Part shown: piece after piece, positions 53,705 through 60,700 of the stretch
Layout: the number at the start of each line of letters is the position of its first letter
Position numbering within the stretch: position 1 is the first letter of the stretch
Assembly (NCBI GenBank): GCA_045113775.1
Contig: JBGUJH010000096.1
Location: 31,455-95,454 of the forward strand
Direction of reading: 5' to 3'
DNA from: CAG-791 sp045113775
GTDB taxonomy: Bacteria; Bacillota; Clostridia; Lachnospirales; Lachnospiraceae
Length of the DNA: 64,000 nt
The notes under the pieces: model-generated
The model's input: only the letters and a program-made list of their open reading frames with translations
Databases searched by the model: none
What the model was told of the DNA's origin: nothing
Program-made: the position numbers and the translations under genes

Positions 53705-54241
53705 TTGTGGGGAAGTGCTCCCCTGTTTTTGCAGGGACATACAAATGGCTCGGAGATAAAATACGGTAGAAGCTATAAATCAGAAGAGGCTGAAAACACA
53801 GAAGATGCAGAGAATACTGAAGATGCCGATAACGATGGGAAAGATACTGCAGAAGATGCTGATAACGGTGAAGAAGAGACTGATTCAGATGAAGCTGATG
53901 CGTCGGAAAGAGTATTTGAACCTCAGGATGTCAGTGATGAGTCTATCGAGTCAATCGAGACCTACGGCGACTATTTGATCATGTATGAGATGATCATCGA
54001 CGATTATTATTCTAATCTCGAAGACACTTTAAAAGGCACTATACTTTACGATGAAGCCACTTTCAAGCAGATGAGAGATGAGCTGGATGAGGAATTTGCA
54101 AAGCAGGAAGAAGAATATGGTGAGATGAAGGATATGAAGATCGTGGGTAAAGAGTCTCTTGTACAGTTCCTTAAGGACTATCGAGATTCTCTTCAGGAAG
54201 TCGTAAATACTTATGATGAGACGTTGGAAGGATTTAAATGA
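53705..54241 (+). CDS. Acidic protein with unclear or lost 5' end
   Basis: About 178 codons. The first half is a Glu/Asp-rich tract with an EDAENTEDA-type repeat, followed by a helical domain (YGDYLIMYEMIIDDYYSNLE to SLVQFLKDYRDSLQEVV) resembling C-terminal parts of Clostridia lipoproteins. No ribosome binding site or good start precedes the frame, and no signal peptide is encoded, so a 5' truncation is likely. A strong terminator follows. Confidence 0.5.
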   Translation: MWGSAPLFLQGHTNGSEIKYGRSYKSEEAENTEDAENTEDADNDGKDTAEDADNGEEETDSDEADASERVFEPQDVSDESIESIETYGDYLIMYEMIIDDYYSNLEDTLKGTILYDEATFKQMRDELDEEFAKQEEEYGEMKDMKIVGKESLVQFLKDYRDSLQEVVNTYDETLEGFK

Positions 54242-54271
54242 CAAAAACGAGAAGATAGTAATCTGAGAAGT

Positions 54272-54312
54272 AAACCGCTGCACCGGAAAATATGTCGGTG
54301 CGGCGGTTTTTG
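54272..54312 (+). terminator. Rho-independent terminator
   Basis: AAACCGCTGCACCG and CGGTGCGGCGGTTTTT form a strong stem 32 bases after the acidic-protein stop. Confidence 0.9.
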
Positions 54313-54368
54313 ATTTAACGCCAAAATTCGTAGAGACAGCTGCCGGTAAAGTGCTGCCCCGGATGGAT

Positions 54369-54428
54369 TTACCTGACACAACAAATTAGCAATGAACCAT
54401 GTTAAAATCACTATAAGTGTCAGGTGAT
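54369..54428 (+). repeat. ACCTGACAC inverted-repeat element, copy 1
   Basis: ACCTGACAC (54371-54379) and GTGTCAGGT (54417-54425) bound an AT-rich 37-base centre. The copy at 63858-63913 has the same ends, nearly the same length and a similar centre. Confidence 0.8.
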
Positions 54429-54494
54429 GCTTTGGGAAAGGGATGCCCTGACGGAGAATAAATAAGTGGTTTGAGAAATTGCGGAAAGAGGCAA

Positions 54495-55232
54495 ATGAAA
54501 GAGATAATCGACATCCATACCCACATAACCCCGAACGTTGACGACGGCGCTCGAGACATAGAAATGTCACTCGAAATGCTGCGGAGCGAAGCGGCACAGG
54601 GCTGCATGAGAGTAGTTCTGACACCTCACAGCGGTGCTTTTACGTGGGGTGGTCCGGAGAACGTGAAACACACGTATGAACAGATGAAAAGAGTGCAGGA
54701 AGAGGCTGCTCGGGAAGGCATTCCGGTACAGGTCTTTACGGGATGTGAGATATATACTACCCGGAGAAACATTGAAGAGATCCTTCAGGATCTTAACAGT
54801 GGAAGGCTGCCGTCAATGAACCACACAAGGTATATTTTGGCAGAATTCAGTACTTCCAGAGGGACTATGGACGATTCAAAATATTGCCTGACCCGATATC
54901 TGGAATCAGGATGGATCCCGATCATCGCGCATGCAGAGCGGTACTGCAGGACATTCACGACTGTGGAGAATATCCGCGCCCTAAAGAAAATGAGCTGCCT
55001 TGTACAGGCAAACTACTATGATCTCGATGAGGAGCATGATGAAGAAATTCGGACATGTACGCAGAGCCTTGTTGAAGCGGAACTGGTGGACATGATGGGA
55101 TCGGATGCACATCGGATCGGCCACCGGCCCCCGAAGCTTATGCGTGGTGTCGGGTATATCAGGGAAAACTGCAGGGAAGAGTATGCAGAGGATATACTTT
55201 GGCGGAATGCGGAGCGGTGCCTTAAGTTGTAA
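54495..55232 (+). CDS. PHP-domain tyrosine phosphatase-like protein (CpsB/YwqE type)
   Basis: 245 residues. DIHTHITPNVDDGARD (metal-binding His residues), VVLTPHSGAF, FTGCEIY, IIAHAERYCR and MMGSDAHRIGHRPP are the PHP motifs of the CpsB/YwqE family, manganese-dependent phosphotyrosine phosphatases that control capsule synthesis. No tyrosine kinase or capsule gene is nearby, so the substrate is open. ATG at 54495 follows AAAGAGGCAA. Confidence 0.9.
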   Translation: MKEIIDIHTHITPNVDDGARDIEMSLEMLRSEAAQGCMRVVLTPHSGAFTWGGPENVKHTYEQMKRVQEEAAREGIPVQVFTGCEIYTTRRNIEEILQDLNSGRLPSMNHTRYILAEFSTSRGTMDDSKYCLTRYLESGWIPIIAHAERYCRTFTTVENIRALKKMSCLVQANYYDLDEEHDEEIRTCTQSLVEAELVDMMGSDAHRIGHRPPKLMRGVGYIRENCREEYAEDILWRNAERCLKL

Positions 55233-55259
55233 ACTATAAATGATCAACGCTGTTTAAAA

Positions 55260-55400
55260 CTCCTATATTGGTGGAAATTCCACGAATATAGGGAAAAGTA
55301 AAAGGGTACCTCAACCCTCTGTAGCTATAGGTATGTAGTTGTGTGATGCTATATTGGTGGAATAACCACCAGTATAGGGAATTTTCGAGAGGTATGAGCT
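55260..55400 (+). repeat. Double-hairpin dispersed element, copy 3
   Basis: CCTATATTGGTGG with CCACGAATATAGG (from 55262) and CTATATTGGTGG-AATAA-CCACCAGTATAG (55349-55377), with the shared centre GGGAAAAGTAAAAGGGTACC. More diverged than copies 1 and 2, mainly in the second half. Confidence 0.9.
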
Positions 55401-55473
55401 TCGCATTCTTCAGCAGAGGAGCCGAAAAGACAATGATTCCGTTACTCACACCGTATAGAGGAGACCAAGGAGT

Positions 55474-56430
55474 ATGAAAAGAATTGTGATCATCACAGAG
55501 ATCAGTGTATTGCTGCTGATGTTCTTTGCGCTCAGTGGATGCGGTTTCCGACAAGAGAAGACAGCCGAGCCGGCAGGCCAAACGACAGGCGAGCCGGCAA
55601 GTCAAACGACAGCCGAGCCGGCAGGCCAGAATACTGACAATGCTTCGCCATCCCTTGATACGGATGACGCGCCTCTGTCTTTGGATGCGCTGCAGGGGCA
55701 CTGGGTCGATGTGAACGGCGATACGACCTTGGATTTTGCCGGGGATCAAATGACTATTCATTGGGGCAGCTACGAGGATCTTTATACGGTTGATGTGACT
55801 GGGACGAATCGATACGGGACTGTGTTCAACGCCGAAGACCGGGGCAGAATGTTTGAGATGATGAGCGAGCTCACTTGGCGGAGCGGTGTTTTGACAGCGG
55901 GAGAGATGGTGTTGGACGCCGAAGGGCATTCCTATCGCTTTGTGCGGGAGGAAGCGCTGGAGGGCGAGCTTGCGATTGTGGATGATTCCCGGGATATGCC
56001 CAAAGAGATCACATCAGAGGAGCTTAAGGAGTTCCATCTGACCTTCTCGCTGGAGGACACCCGGTTTGATGTGCCGGATGATTCGGATTGGTATTCCGCC
56101 CGGTACAGTATCAATGTGGAGAAAGAGGAGAGCGGCGCATTTGTGCTGAACTTCCACGTGTCGGGAGACAGCTATATTATTAAGCAATACCGTTCAGAAG
56201 TGGGAGAAGAGTTCGTGAAAGGACTCGAGCGGCTGATCCGGGAGCAGGGGATTCCCGAGAATAACGGTTATTACCGGCACAATGCGACGAGTGTGAACGG
56301 GTGGAGCCTTTTGGCGGAGTATGAGAGCGGCGAAGAACTGCTGCTCATGGCGGAAGGAGACGCGGCGCTGGAGTGCCCGTTCAGTATTTATCGCTTTCTT
56401 GAGTATGTGGGGGCGGAAGCGGGCGATTAG
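55474..56430 (+). CDS. Lipoprotein of unknown function
   Basis: 318 residues. Signal ending LSGCG (Cys about 25), then an unstructured linker with three AEPAGQTT-type repeats, then beta-rich domains (LQGHWVDVNGDTTLDFAGDQ; later a segment ending YRFLEYVGA). The first domain resembles lipocalin-like immunoglobulin-size domains in Clostridia lipoproteins, but no firm family. AAGGAGT precedes the ATG. Overlaps the convergent HD gene by four bases. Confidence 0.8.
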   Translation: MKRIVIITEISVLLLMFFALSGCGFRQEKTAEPAGQTTGEPASQTTAEPAGQNTDNASPSLDTDDAPLSLDALQGHWVDVNGDTTLDFAGDQMTIHWGSYEDLYTVDVTGTNRYGTVFNAEDRGRMFEMMSELTWRSGVLTAGEMVLDAEGHSYRFVREEALEGELAIVDDSRDMPKEITSEELKEFHLTFSLEDTRFDVPDDSDWYSARYSINVEKEESGAFVLNFHVSGDSYIIKQYRSEVGEEFVKGLERLIREQGIPENNGYYRHNATSVNGWSLLAEYESGEELLLMAEGDAALECPFSIYRFLEYVGAEAGD

Positions 56431-57209
56431 GCCCACGCTTTTTTGATCTCTTCTTCCACCAGGGCAAGCTGCGCAAGCTGAATGCTGTTCTGGGCAGACA
56501 ATCCGTCTCCGTCCTGCATGGTCAGGAGCTTCTGAAGATATCCCTGCTCTTTTGCGATTTGCCTGCTTTCTTCATAAACCAGTTCAAAAGCGAGGCAGCA
56601 GTGGGACACACGCCTGTCAAAAAGGGTCTTCCGGACACTGCTCGGAACGCAGCGGTGCGCCTTGACACACGCTATAACTTCCGGCGACAGCTCAGAATTG
56701 TCGGTCCGGATCGGCTGTCTGCCTCCGCTGAGGTCTGCATAAGAAATCTCGCTCAAAACGCGGAAAATATCGACTTTGTCAGCATCTCTCAAAATATTGG
56801 AAAGGGTCTCCGTATCTTTGTCCAGCCCACCTGGAAGAGCCAGTTTGTTGTGCTGGCGAATTGCGGTTTCTGCTATATTTTGCCAGCCTTCAGGGAGCGT
56901 TTCCGTCGGGAAGCAGTCGATCAGGCCTTCTTTGAAAAGGATGTCCGCGCCCAGTTCTGCATGATCCACGGACTGCGAGTCTGTAAATGTGTTGTACCGC
57001 TTTACTTGCTCAAAACGACCTATGTCGTGCAGCAACCCGAGCAGCCATGCAAAGTCTATCAGCTCCTCCCGGCCGAGGCTTCGCGCGATGCGCTCAGCGA
57101 TTTGGGCAACCCTGTAGGAATGCGCGGCTTTTTGGAAGATCATGGGATTTTCGCTATCATAGTTGCTCACATATGTGTCAAATGCATTGGTGGCCTTTGC
57201 ACGATTCAT
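56427..57209 (-). CDS. HD-domain phosphohydrolase
   Basis: 260 residues. SYRVAQIAERIARSL, WLLGLLHDIGRFEQ (HD pair), VDHAELGADIL, AIRQHNK and ILRDADKVDIFRV carry the ordered metal ligands of the HD fold. Likely nucleotide or nucleotide-like phosphohydrolase; no RelA/SpoT or GGDEF domain. AAGGAGGCGCCGTTT precedes the ATG. Confidence 0.92.
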   Translation of the reverse strand: MNRAKATNAFDTYVSNYDSENPMIFQKAAHSYRVAQIAERIARSLGREELIDFAWLLGLLHDIGRFEQVKRYNTFTDSQSVDHAELGADILFKEGLIDCFPTETLPEGWQNIAETAIRQHNKLALPGGLDKDTETLSNILRDADKVDIFRVLSEISYADLSGGRQPIRTDNSELSPEVIACVKAHRCVPSSVRKTLFDRRVSHCCLAFELVYEESRQIAKEQGYLQKLLTMQDGDGLSAQNSIQLAQLALVEEEIKKAWA

Positions 57210-57544
57210 AAACGGCGCCTCCTTGTCGGTAACAGAATGCTGATCGTCCTCTTGTACTATTCATTATAAGCCACAAAGGGGAGGGTGCGACAAGATGTTT
57301 GCTGCTGAGAAGAAGGGTTGTAATCTTTTCCTGTTTTTTGCGTTTGTACTTGTAAAGAGGAAAAAACATACATTGGCCAAAAAGGTGAGACTGTAATTTG
57401 GGAGAAATACCGGAGGCTTATTGAAAGCCGTAAGATGTCAGTTCAAGGCCTTATACCACGGGTAGAATGACAATCAGAACTACAGGTGTTATATTAAGCG
57501 TAGTTAAAAAAAGGACAACAGGTCCGGAAAGGAAAGGCAAGACA
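57210..57544. other. Intergenic stretch without recognised gene
   Basis: 335 bases between the HD gene and a small ORF. No hairpin, RNA gene or promoter pair was convincing. Confidence 0.5.
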
Positions 57545-57697
57545 ATGCTGCAGATGTATACAGACAGAATGAGTAATACATATCGCCTGTTTGATCTTCA
57601 GGGGACATTTATGCCGACCGCCAATGATGCGGATGGTCTGTTTGTGTATGCCTTAATAAGACCGGATCAAGTGGATATCTGGGACCGGGCGCCTTAG
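57545..57697 (+). CDS. Small hypothetical protein
   Basis: 50 residues (MLQMYTDRMSNTYRLFDLQG and VYALIRPDQVDIWDR). GGAAAGGCAAGAC precedes the ATG. A terminator follows. Could be a small regulator or spurious; not recognised. Confidence 0.4.
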   Translation: MLQMYTDRMSNTYRLFDLQGTFMPTANDADGLFVYALIRPDQVDIWDRAP

Positions 57698-57746
57698 CGC
57701 GAGCCACGGGGTAACCAGATAGAATGCAGTGATTAACGCTGAGACT

Positions 57747-57780
57747 GCCGCTTGTCCGAAAAGACAGGCGGCTTTTTTAT
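57747..57780 (+). terminator. Rho-independent terminator before the tRNA array
   Basis: GCCGCTTGTC-CGAAAA-GACAGGCGGCTTTTTT. It separates the small ORF from the tRNA genes, so the array needs its own promoter. Confidence 0.9.
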
Positions 57781-57822
57781 TCAGAACATGCGGACCGGAA
57801 TTGATCGTTCCGCACAAAATAT

Positions 57823-57894
57823 AGCCTCATAGTATAACGGTAAGTACGCCGGACTGTCGCTCCGGAGGCGCGGGTTCGATTCCCGCTGGGGTTG
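57823..57894 (+). tRNA. tRNA-Asp (GTC)
   Basis: All four arms fold. Acceptor AGCCTCA/TGGGGTT uses two G-U pairs, anticodon stem CCGGA/TCCGG, loop CTGTCGC. No encoded CCA. First gene of a 12-gene array. Confidence 0.88.
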
Positions 57895-57898
57895 TTAC

Positions 57899-57971
57899 TG
57901 AGAATGTGGTGTAAAAGAGTAGCACGCTGTGTTAGGGACGCAGAGGAGCGGTTCGAGTCCGACATTTTCAA
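57899..57971 (+). tRNA. tRNA-Pro-like (AGG), weak T stem
   Basis: Acceptor TGAGAAT/ATTTTCA and anticodon stem CTGTG/CGCAG fold, loop TTAGGGA. The T stem has only three pairs (CGG/CCG). Pro loops normally read TxGGGA, as here. Confidence 0.65.
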
Positions 57972-57973
57972 TC

Positions 57974-58088
57974 GCCGATGGTAGCTCAACTTGGCAGAGC
58001 GCTGAAAAACAGATCCTGTCCGGGATTTTAACAGCAGCTTTTTCGTTTGGGACGCAGTTGTTATTGGTTCGAATCCAGTCCATCGGCT
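57974..58088 (+). tRNA. tRNA-Pro-like (TGG) interrupted by ~39-base insertion
   Basis: Perfect acceptor GCCGATG/CATCGGC, D stem GCTC/GAGC and T stem ATTGG/CCAGT. The anticodon loop TTTGGGA is flanked by CG/CG and CAG, but the matching CTG (58002-58004) is separated from it by about 39 bases (58005-58043) rich in A at the start and T at the end, with an inner ATCC/GGAT hairpin. Either a pseudogene or a spliced form. Confidence 0.55.
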
Positions 58089-58129
58089 TTCAAGGAATAT
58101 CAATGTTCTATTCCATTTGTGCACTTAAT

Positions 58130-58201
58130 GCTCTGATGATGTAATGGTGAGCATACTTGTCTGCCAGGCATGGAGTGCGGGTTCAAATCCCGTTCAAAGC
58201 T
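58130..58201 (+). tRNA. tRNA-Gly (GCC)
   Basis: Acceptor GCTCTGA/TCAAAGC with one C-A mismatch, loop CTGCCAG, T stem GCGGG/CCCGT. Anticodon stem has one T-T mismatch. No CCA encoded. Confidence 0.78.
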
Positions 58202-58229
58202 TGCAGTCAGCTGAAAAGCTGGCCATTGT

Positions 58230-58302
58230 GGGAACATAGCTTTAGCGGCAGAGCTGTCGGCTGTTAACCGAATGGTCGCAGGTTCGAATCCTGCTGTTCC
58301 CT
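58230..58302 (+). tRNA. tRNA-Asn (GTT)
   Basis: Acceptor GGGAACA/TGTTCCC perfect, loop CTGTTAA, T stem GCAGG/CCTGC perfect. Anticodon stem has one G-A mismatch at its base. Confidence 0.87.
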
Positions 58303-58328
58303 CTCAGGAGCTGAAAAGCTCCAATCAT

Positions 58329-58401
58329 GCTTCTCTGGCGCAACTGGAAGCGCAGCTGATCCGTAATCAGCAGATTGCCGGTTCGAACCCGGCGGGAAGC
58401 T
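58329..58401 (+). tRNA. tRNA-Thr-like (CGT) with C33
   Basis: All stems are near perfect: GCTTCTC/GGGAAGC, GCGC/GCGC, GCTGA/TCAGC, GCCGG/CCGGC. The loop TCCGTAA has C where U33 is almost universal, giving anticodon CGT. Confidence 0.75.
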
Positions 58402-58414
58402 CTGCAAATATTAT

Positions 58415-58489
58415 GCTCCCGTAATCCCAATTGGAAGAGGAAGCCGGCCCAGGTCCGGTACAGTGAGGGTTCGAATCCCTTCGGGAGTA
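58415..58489 (+). tRNA. tRNA-Leu-like (CAG) with C33 and short variable arm
   Basis: Acceptor GCTCCCG/CGGGAGT, anticodon stem GCCGG/CCGGT, loop CCCAGGT giving CAG with C33. The variable region is about 5 bases, whereas bacterial tRNA-Leu normally has a long arm. Confidence 0.65.
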
Positions 58490-58590
58490 CTTCGCGGGAT
58501 GTTAGAAGAACTGTCCCTTTGATACCGCGGTTTGTCCGCAGTCTCACATTTTGGCGAGACACAGCGGCTCGCTCTGCGAGCCTTGAATAT
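58490..58590 (+). repeat. Array spacer with a GGCTCGC hairpin repeat copy (58562-58588)
   Basis: About 100 bases without a complete tRNA. It contains CAGCGGCTCGCTCTGCGAGC followed by CTTGAAT, a good copy of the dispersed hairpin. Upstream it has a tRNA-like scrap (GCGGGATG and CCGCGG) that does not fold into a cloverleaf. Confidence 0.6.
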
Positions 58591-58666
58591 GCCTCTGTAG
58601 CAGAATCGGAATATGCGCCGGGCTAAGAATCCGGGTCTTTTGCGGGTTCGATCCCCGCCGGAGGTA
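58591..58666 (+). tRNA. tRNA-Leu-like (AAG), short variable arm
   Basis: Acceptor GCCTCTG/CGGAGGT, anticodon stem CCGGG/TCCGG, loop CTAAGAA, T stem GCGGG/CCCGC. Short variable region instead of the class II arm expected for Leu. Confidence 0.75.
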
Positions 58667-58675
58667 CTTTTTAAT

Positions 58676-58748
58676 GCAGGAGTGACGGAACGGAATACGT
58701 ACCCGCCTCAAAAGCGTGGTTTTGAGGGTTCGAATCCCTTCTCCTGTA
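58676..58748 (+). tRNA. tRNA-Leu-like (CAA), short variable arm
   Basis: Acceptor GCAGGAG/CTCCTGT, anticodon loop CTCAAAA, T stem GAGGG/CCCTT. One mismatch in the anticodon stem. Variable region of 5 bases. Confidence 0.75.
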
Positions 58749-58755
58749 CTAATAT

Positions 58756-58840
58756 CGGCAGATATGCAAAAAGAGTTGAAGCAGGCAGTCTGTAAAACTG
58801 TTGCCCTCGGGCCATGTTGGTTCAAGTCCAACTCTGCCGA
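58756..58840 (+). tRNA. tRNA-Tyr (GTA)
   Basis: Acceptor CGGCAGA/TCTGCCG, anticodon stem GCAGT/ACTGT, loop CTGTAAA, long variable arm TGCCC-TCG-GGCCA, T stem GTTGG/CCAAC, discriminator A. A regular class II tRNA. Confidence 0.9.
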
Positions 58841-58846
58841 CTATAT

Positions 58847-58933
58847 GCCGCAGTCCCTCAAATGGTGGAGGAGTTGTCTGCTAAACAGCTGGTCGGTGAT
58901 ACCGGCTTGCGGGTTCGATCCCCGCCTGTGGCG
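58847..58933 (+). tRNA. tRNA-Ser (GCT)
   Basis: Acceptor GCCGCAG/CTGTGGC, D stem CCTC/GAGG, loop CTGCTAA, long variable arm GGTCGG..CCGGCT, T stem GCGGG/CCCGC, discriminator G as usual for Ser. Confidence 0.92.
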
Positions 58934-58939
58934 CTATAT

Positions 58940-59024
58940 GGGGGTGTGTGCTAATCGAGCAGGCAGCCTGTCCTGAAAACAGGTGATCCGAAAGGGTCTG
59001 GGGGTTCGAATCCCTCCATCCTCG
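58940..59024 (+). tRNA. tRNA-Ser (TGA) with C33
   Basis: Acceptor GGGGGTG/CATCCTC, anticodon stem CCTGT/ACAGG perfect, long variable arm GATCC-GAAA-GGGTC, discriminator G. The loop CCTGAAA has C33 in place of U33. Confidence 0.85.
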
Positions 59025-59033
59025 CTATTTGTA

Positions 59034-59687
59034 TTACCTCGTACCGAATTTACTCTCCATCTTAAGCAAAACCGCCTTTTTAACTCCCGACTTCTGGGCG
59101 ATGTACCGGATCAGCCGCCTTTCTTCCGCGGAGTACTCGCCTTCGCTGTGGGCGATCACAAGAAGGTTGCTGATCAATTCTTTGGCATGAACTCCTTCAG
59201 TGCGGTAGAAGTTTTCTTCTTTGATCAGGTCTGTGACGTAGTCGTGAATCTGATCGTAGTAATCCCCGCTTTCTTCTGACTCCAAAGAAACGAACTCCAC
59301 GCCCTGAGCCGACTCAGTTTGGGCTGCCGTGTAGCACTCGTCGACCAGCTGTTTTTTGAAGATGTCAAAATCCTGATCTAATGCAGATCCGAACTCGTCA
59401 AATTTCTGCCCTTCTTCCGGGGAAACTATGCCGTCAATGAGCATCAGGCTGTACATGATGCGGAGAGCGTCGCGCACCGAAAAGACAGCCTCGCTGCCTC
59501 TTTCATCTGACAGTGCGGCATCAAAGGCAGCTTTGGTCTCATCTGCCTTCTCTTTTTTGGCTGCGTTTCTTGATGCGGCCAGCTCATCTCCTTTGGCCTT
59601 CAGGGAATCCATCACAGACTGGCCTTTTTCAGCTAAGTCTTTCACGGATTCGGGAAGGTTAATGTTCTTTATATCGAATAACTCCAT
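59034..59687 (-). CDS. TerB-like domain protein
   Basis: 217 residues. A Lys/Glu/Ala-rich helical N terminus (about 1-65), then VFSVRDALRIMYSLMLIDGI and, near the end, LLVIAHSEGEYSAEERRLIR, which are the two acidic metal-binding helices typical of the TerB (tellurite resistance) fold. TerB proteins act in stress or phage-defence membrane assemblies. Start at 59687 after AGGAGGATTGATC. Its 3' end lies 10 bases from the last tRNA, pointing toward it. Confidence 0.75.
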   Translation of the reverse strand: MELFDIKNINLPESVKDLAEKGQSVMDSLKAKGDELAASRNAAKKEKADETKAAFDAALSDERGSEAVFSVRDALRIMYSLMLIDGIVSPEEGQKFDEFGSALDQDFDIFKKQLVDECYTAAQTESAQGVEFVSLESEESGDYYDQIHDYVTDLIKEENFYRTEGVHAKELISNLLVIAHSEGEYSAEERRLIRYIAQKSGVKKAVLLKMESKFGTR

Positions 59688-59882
59688 GATCAATCCTCCT
59701 TTCACATTGCTATAACAATATTTTACAGCATGTTGTGTGGTATTACAGTTGTTTCCAATAAAATGATAAAATATAGATCACAATATAGCGTTCAATATTA
59801 AGGATAGGAAATATCAGCTGAATGCACTGAATTGTGCGAAAATAGCAAAAAGCATTTTTGAATAGATTTATGTAAGATATAG

Positions 59883-59911
59883 TTGACATAATGCCACTGA
59901 AGGAGTATTAT
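59883..59911 (+). promoter_or_regulatory. Sigma-A-type promoter for the membrane/XRE pair
   Basis: TTGACA, a 17-base spacer, then TATTAT, 66 bases before the start at 59977. Confidence 0.75.
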
Positions 59912-59976
59912 ATCCATAACGAAAGATACTTAACGGTATCTGATACAGATAGACTGACTTACTGAAGGAGGCAGAT

Positions 59977-60501
59977 ATGTACAACAGTGCTCGTATGCTC
60001 GGAGTAATGACCGGAATAATTGTTGGGCTTATAGTGGCGGTTTTTATTTTTCGATATGTGCATCGCAACAAAAAGCTTTATACTGAGTATGATGAAATGC
60101 AGAAGCAGATCCGCGGTGAGGGATATAAGTATGCGTTTTACACAGTGTTGATCCTGGAAGCAATATTTTGCGTGCTGACGATGGGGATGGAGCTGCCGGC
60201 GGAGCAGTACGTGATCCATTTCTTCGTGATATTTGTCGGAGTCACAGTGCAGGCTTCGTATTGCATCTGGAAGGGTGCCTATGTCGGACAGAATACAAAT
60301 CTTCCGAGGTACATTATCCTCATGGCCGTGGTTTCGGTGTTCAATCTGCTCAGTGCATTCATGGCTTGGAGATCCGGCGAGCTTATTGTGGACGGCAAGT
60401 TCCAGTCGCCTGCGGTCAATCTGCTTTGCGGCCTGATGTTTGCGGTGATCGGTATCGTTGGCCTTGTCAAAAAAGTATCTGACCGGGAGGAAGAGGCATG
60501 A
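59977..60501 (+). CDS. Small four-helix membrane protein paired with XRE regulator
   Basis: 174 residues, four hydrophobic spans (MLGVMTGIIVGLIVAVFIF, AFYTVLILEAIFCVLTMG, YVIHFFVIFVGVTVQASYCI, plus two near the end). Family not firmly recognised, but a membrane protein overlapping a 65-residue XRE gene by ATGA is a recurrent Clostridia arrangement, in which the membrane part may restrain the regulator. AAGGAGGCAGAT precedes the ATG. Confidence 0.78.
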   Translation: MYNSARMLGVMTGIIVGLIVAVFIFRYVHRNKKLYTEYDEMQKQIRGEGYKYAFYTVLILEAIFCVLTMGMELPAEQYVIHFFVIFVGVTVQASYCIWKGAYVGQNTNLPRYIILMAVVSVFNLLSAFMAWRSGELIVDGKFQSPAVNLLCGLMFAVIGIVGLVKKVSDREEEA

Positions 60502-60695
60502 AGAATCTTAAACTGAAAGCAGCTCGGGCAGGAATGGATCTGTCTCAGGCGGATCTCGCCGAGGCGGTCGGAGTATCCCGGCAGACGATCAGTGCGATCG
60601 AGAAGGGCGATTACAATCCGACGATCAATTTGTGCATAAAAATATGCAAGGTTCTGGGAAAGACACTGGATGAACTTTTCTGGACGGAAGAATGA
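60498..60695 (+). CDS. XRE-family transcriptional regulator (YozG/Cro-like, HTH only)
   Basis: 65 residues, nearly all helix-turn-helix: LSQADLAEAVGVSRQTISAI then EKGDYNPTINLCIKICKVLG. No sensor domain. Translational coupling to the membrane gene. Confidence 0.95.
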   Translation: MKNLKLKAARAGMDLSQADLAEAVGVSRQTISAIEKGDYNPTINLCIKICKVLGKTLDELFWTEE

Positions 60696-60700
60696 AAATA

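Noticed and set aside
58490..58560. A thirteenth tRNA before the hairpin repeat
   Set aside because: Scraps resembling stems occur, but there is no T loop and no acceptor pairing.
57823..59024. An amber-suppressor tRNA in the array
   Set aside because: No anticodon CTA was found in any of the twelve tRNA-like genes.
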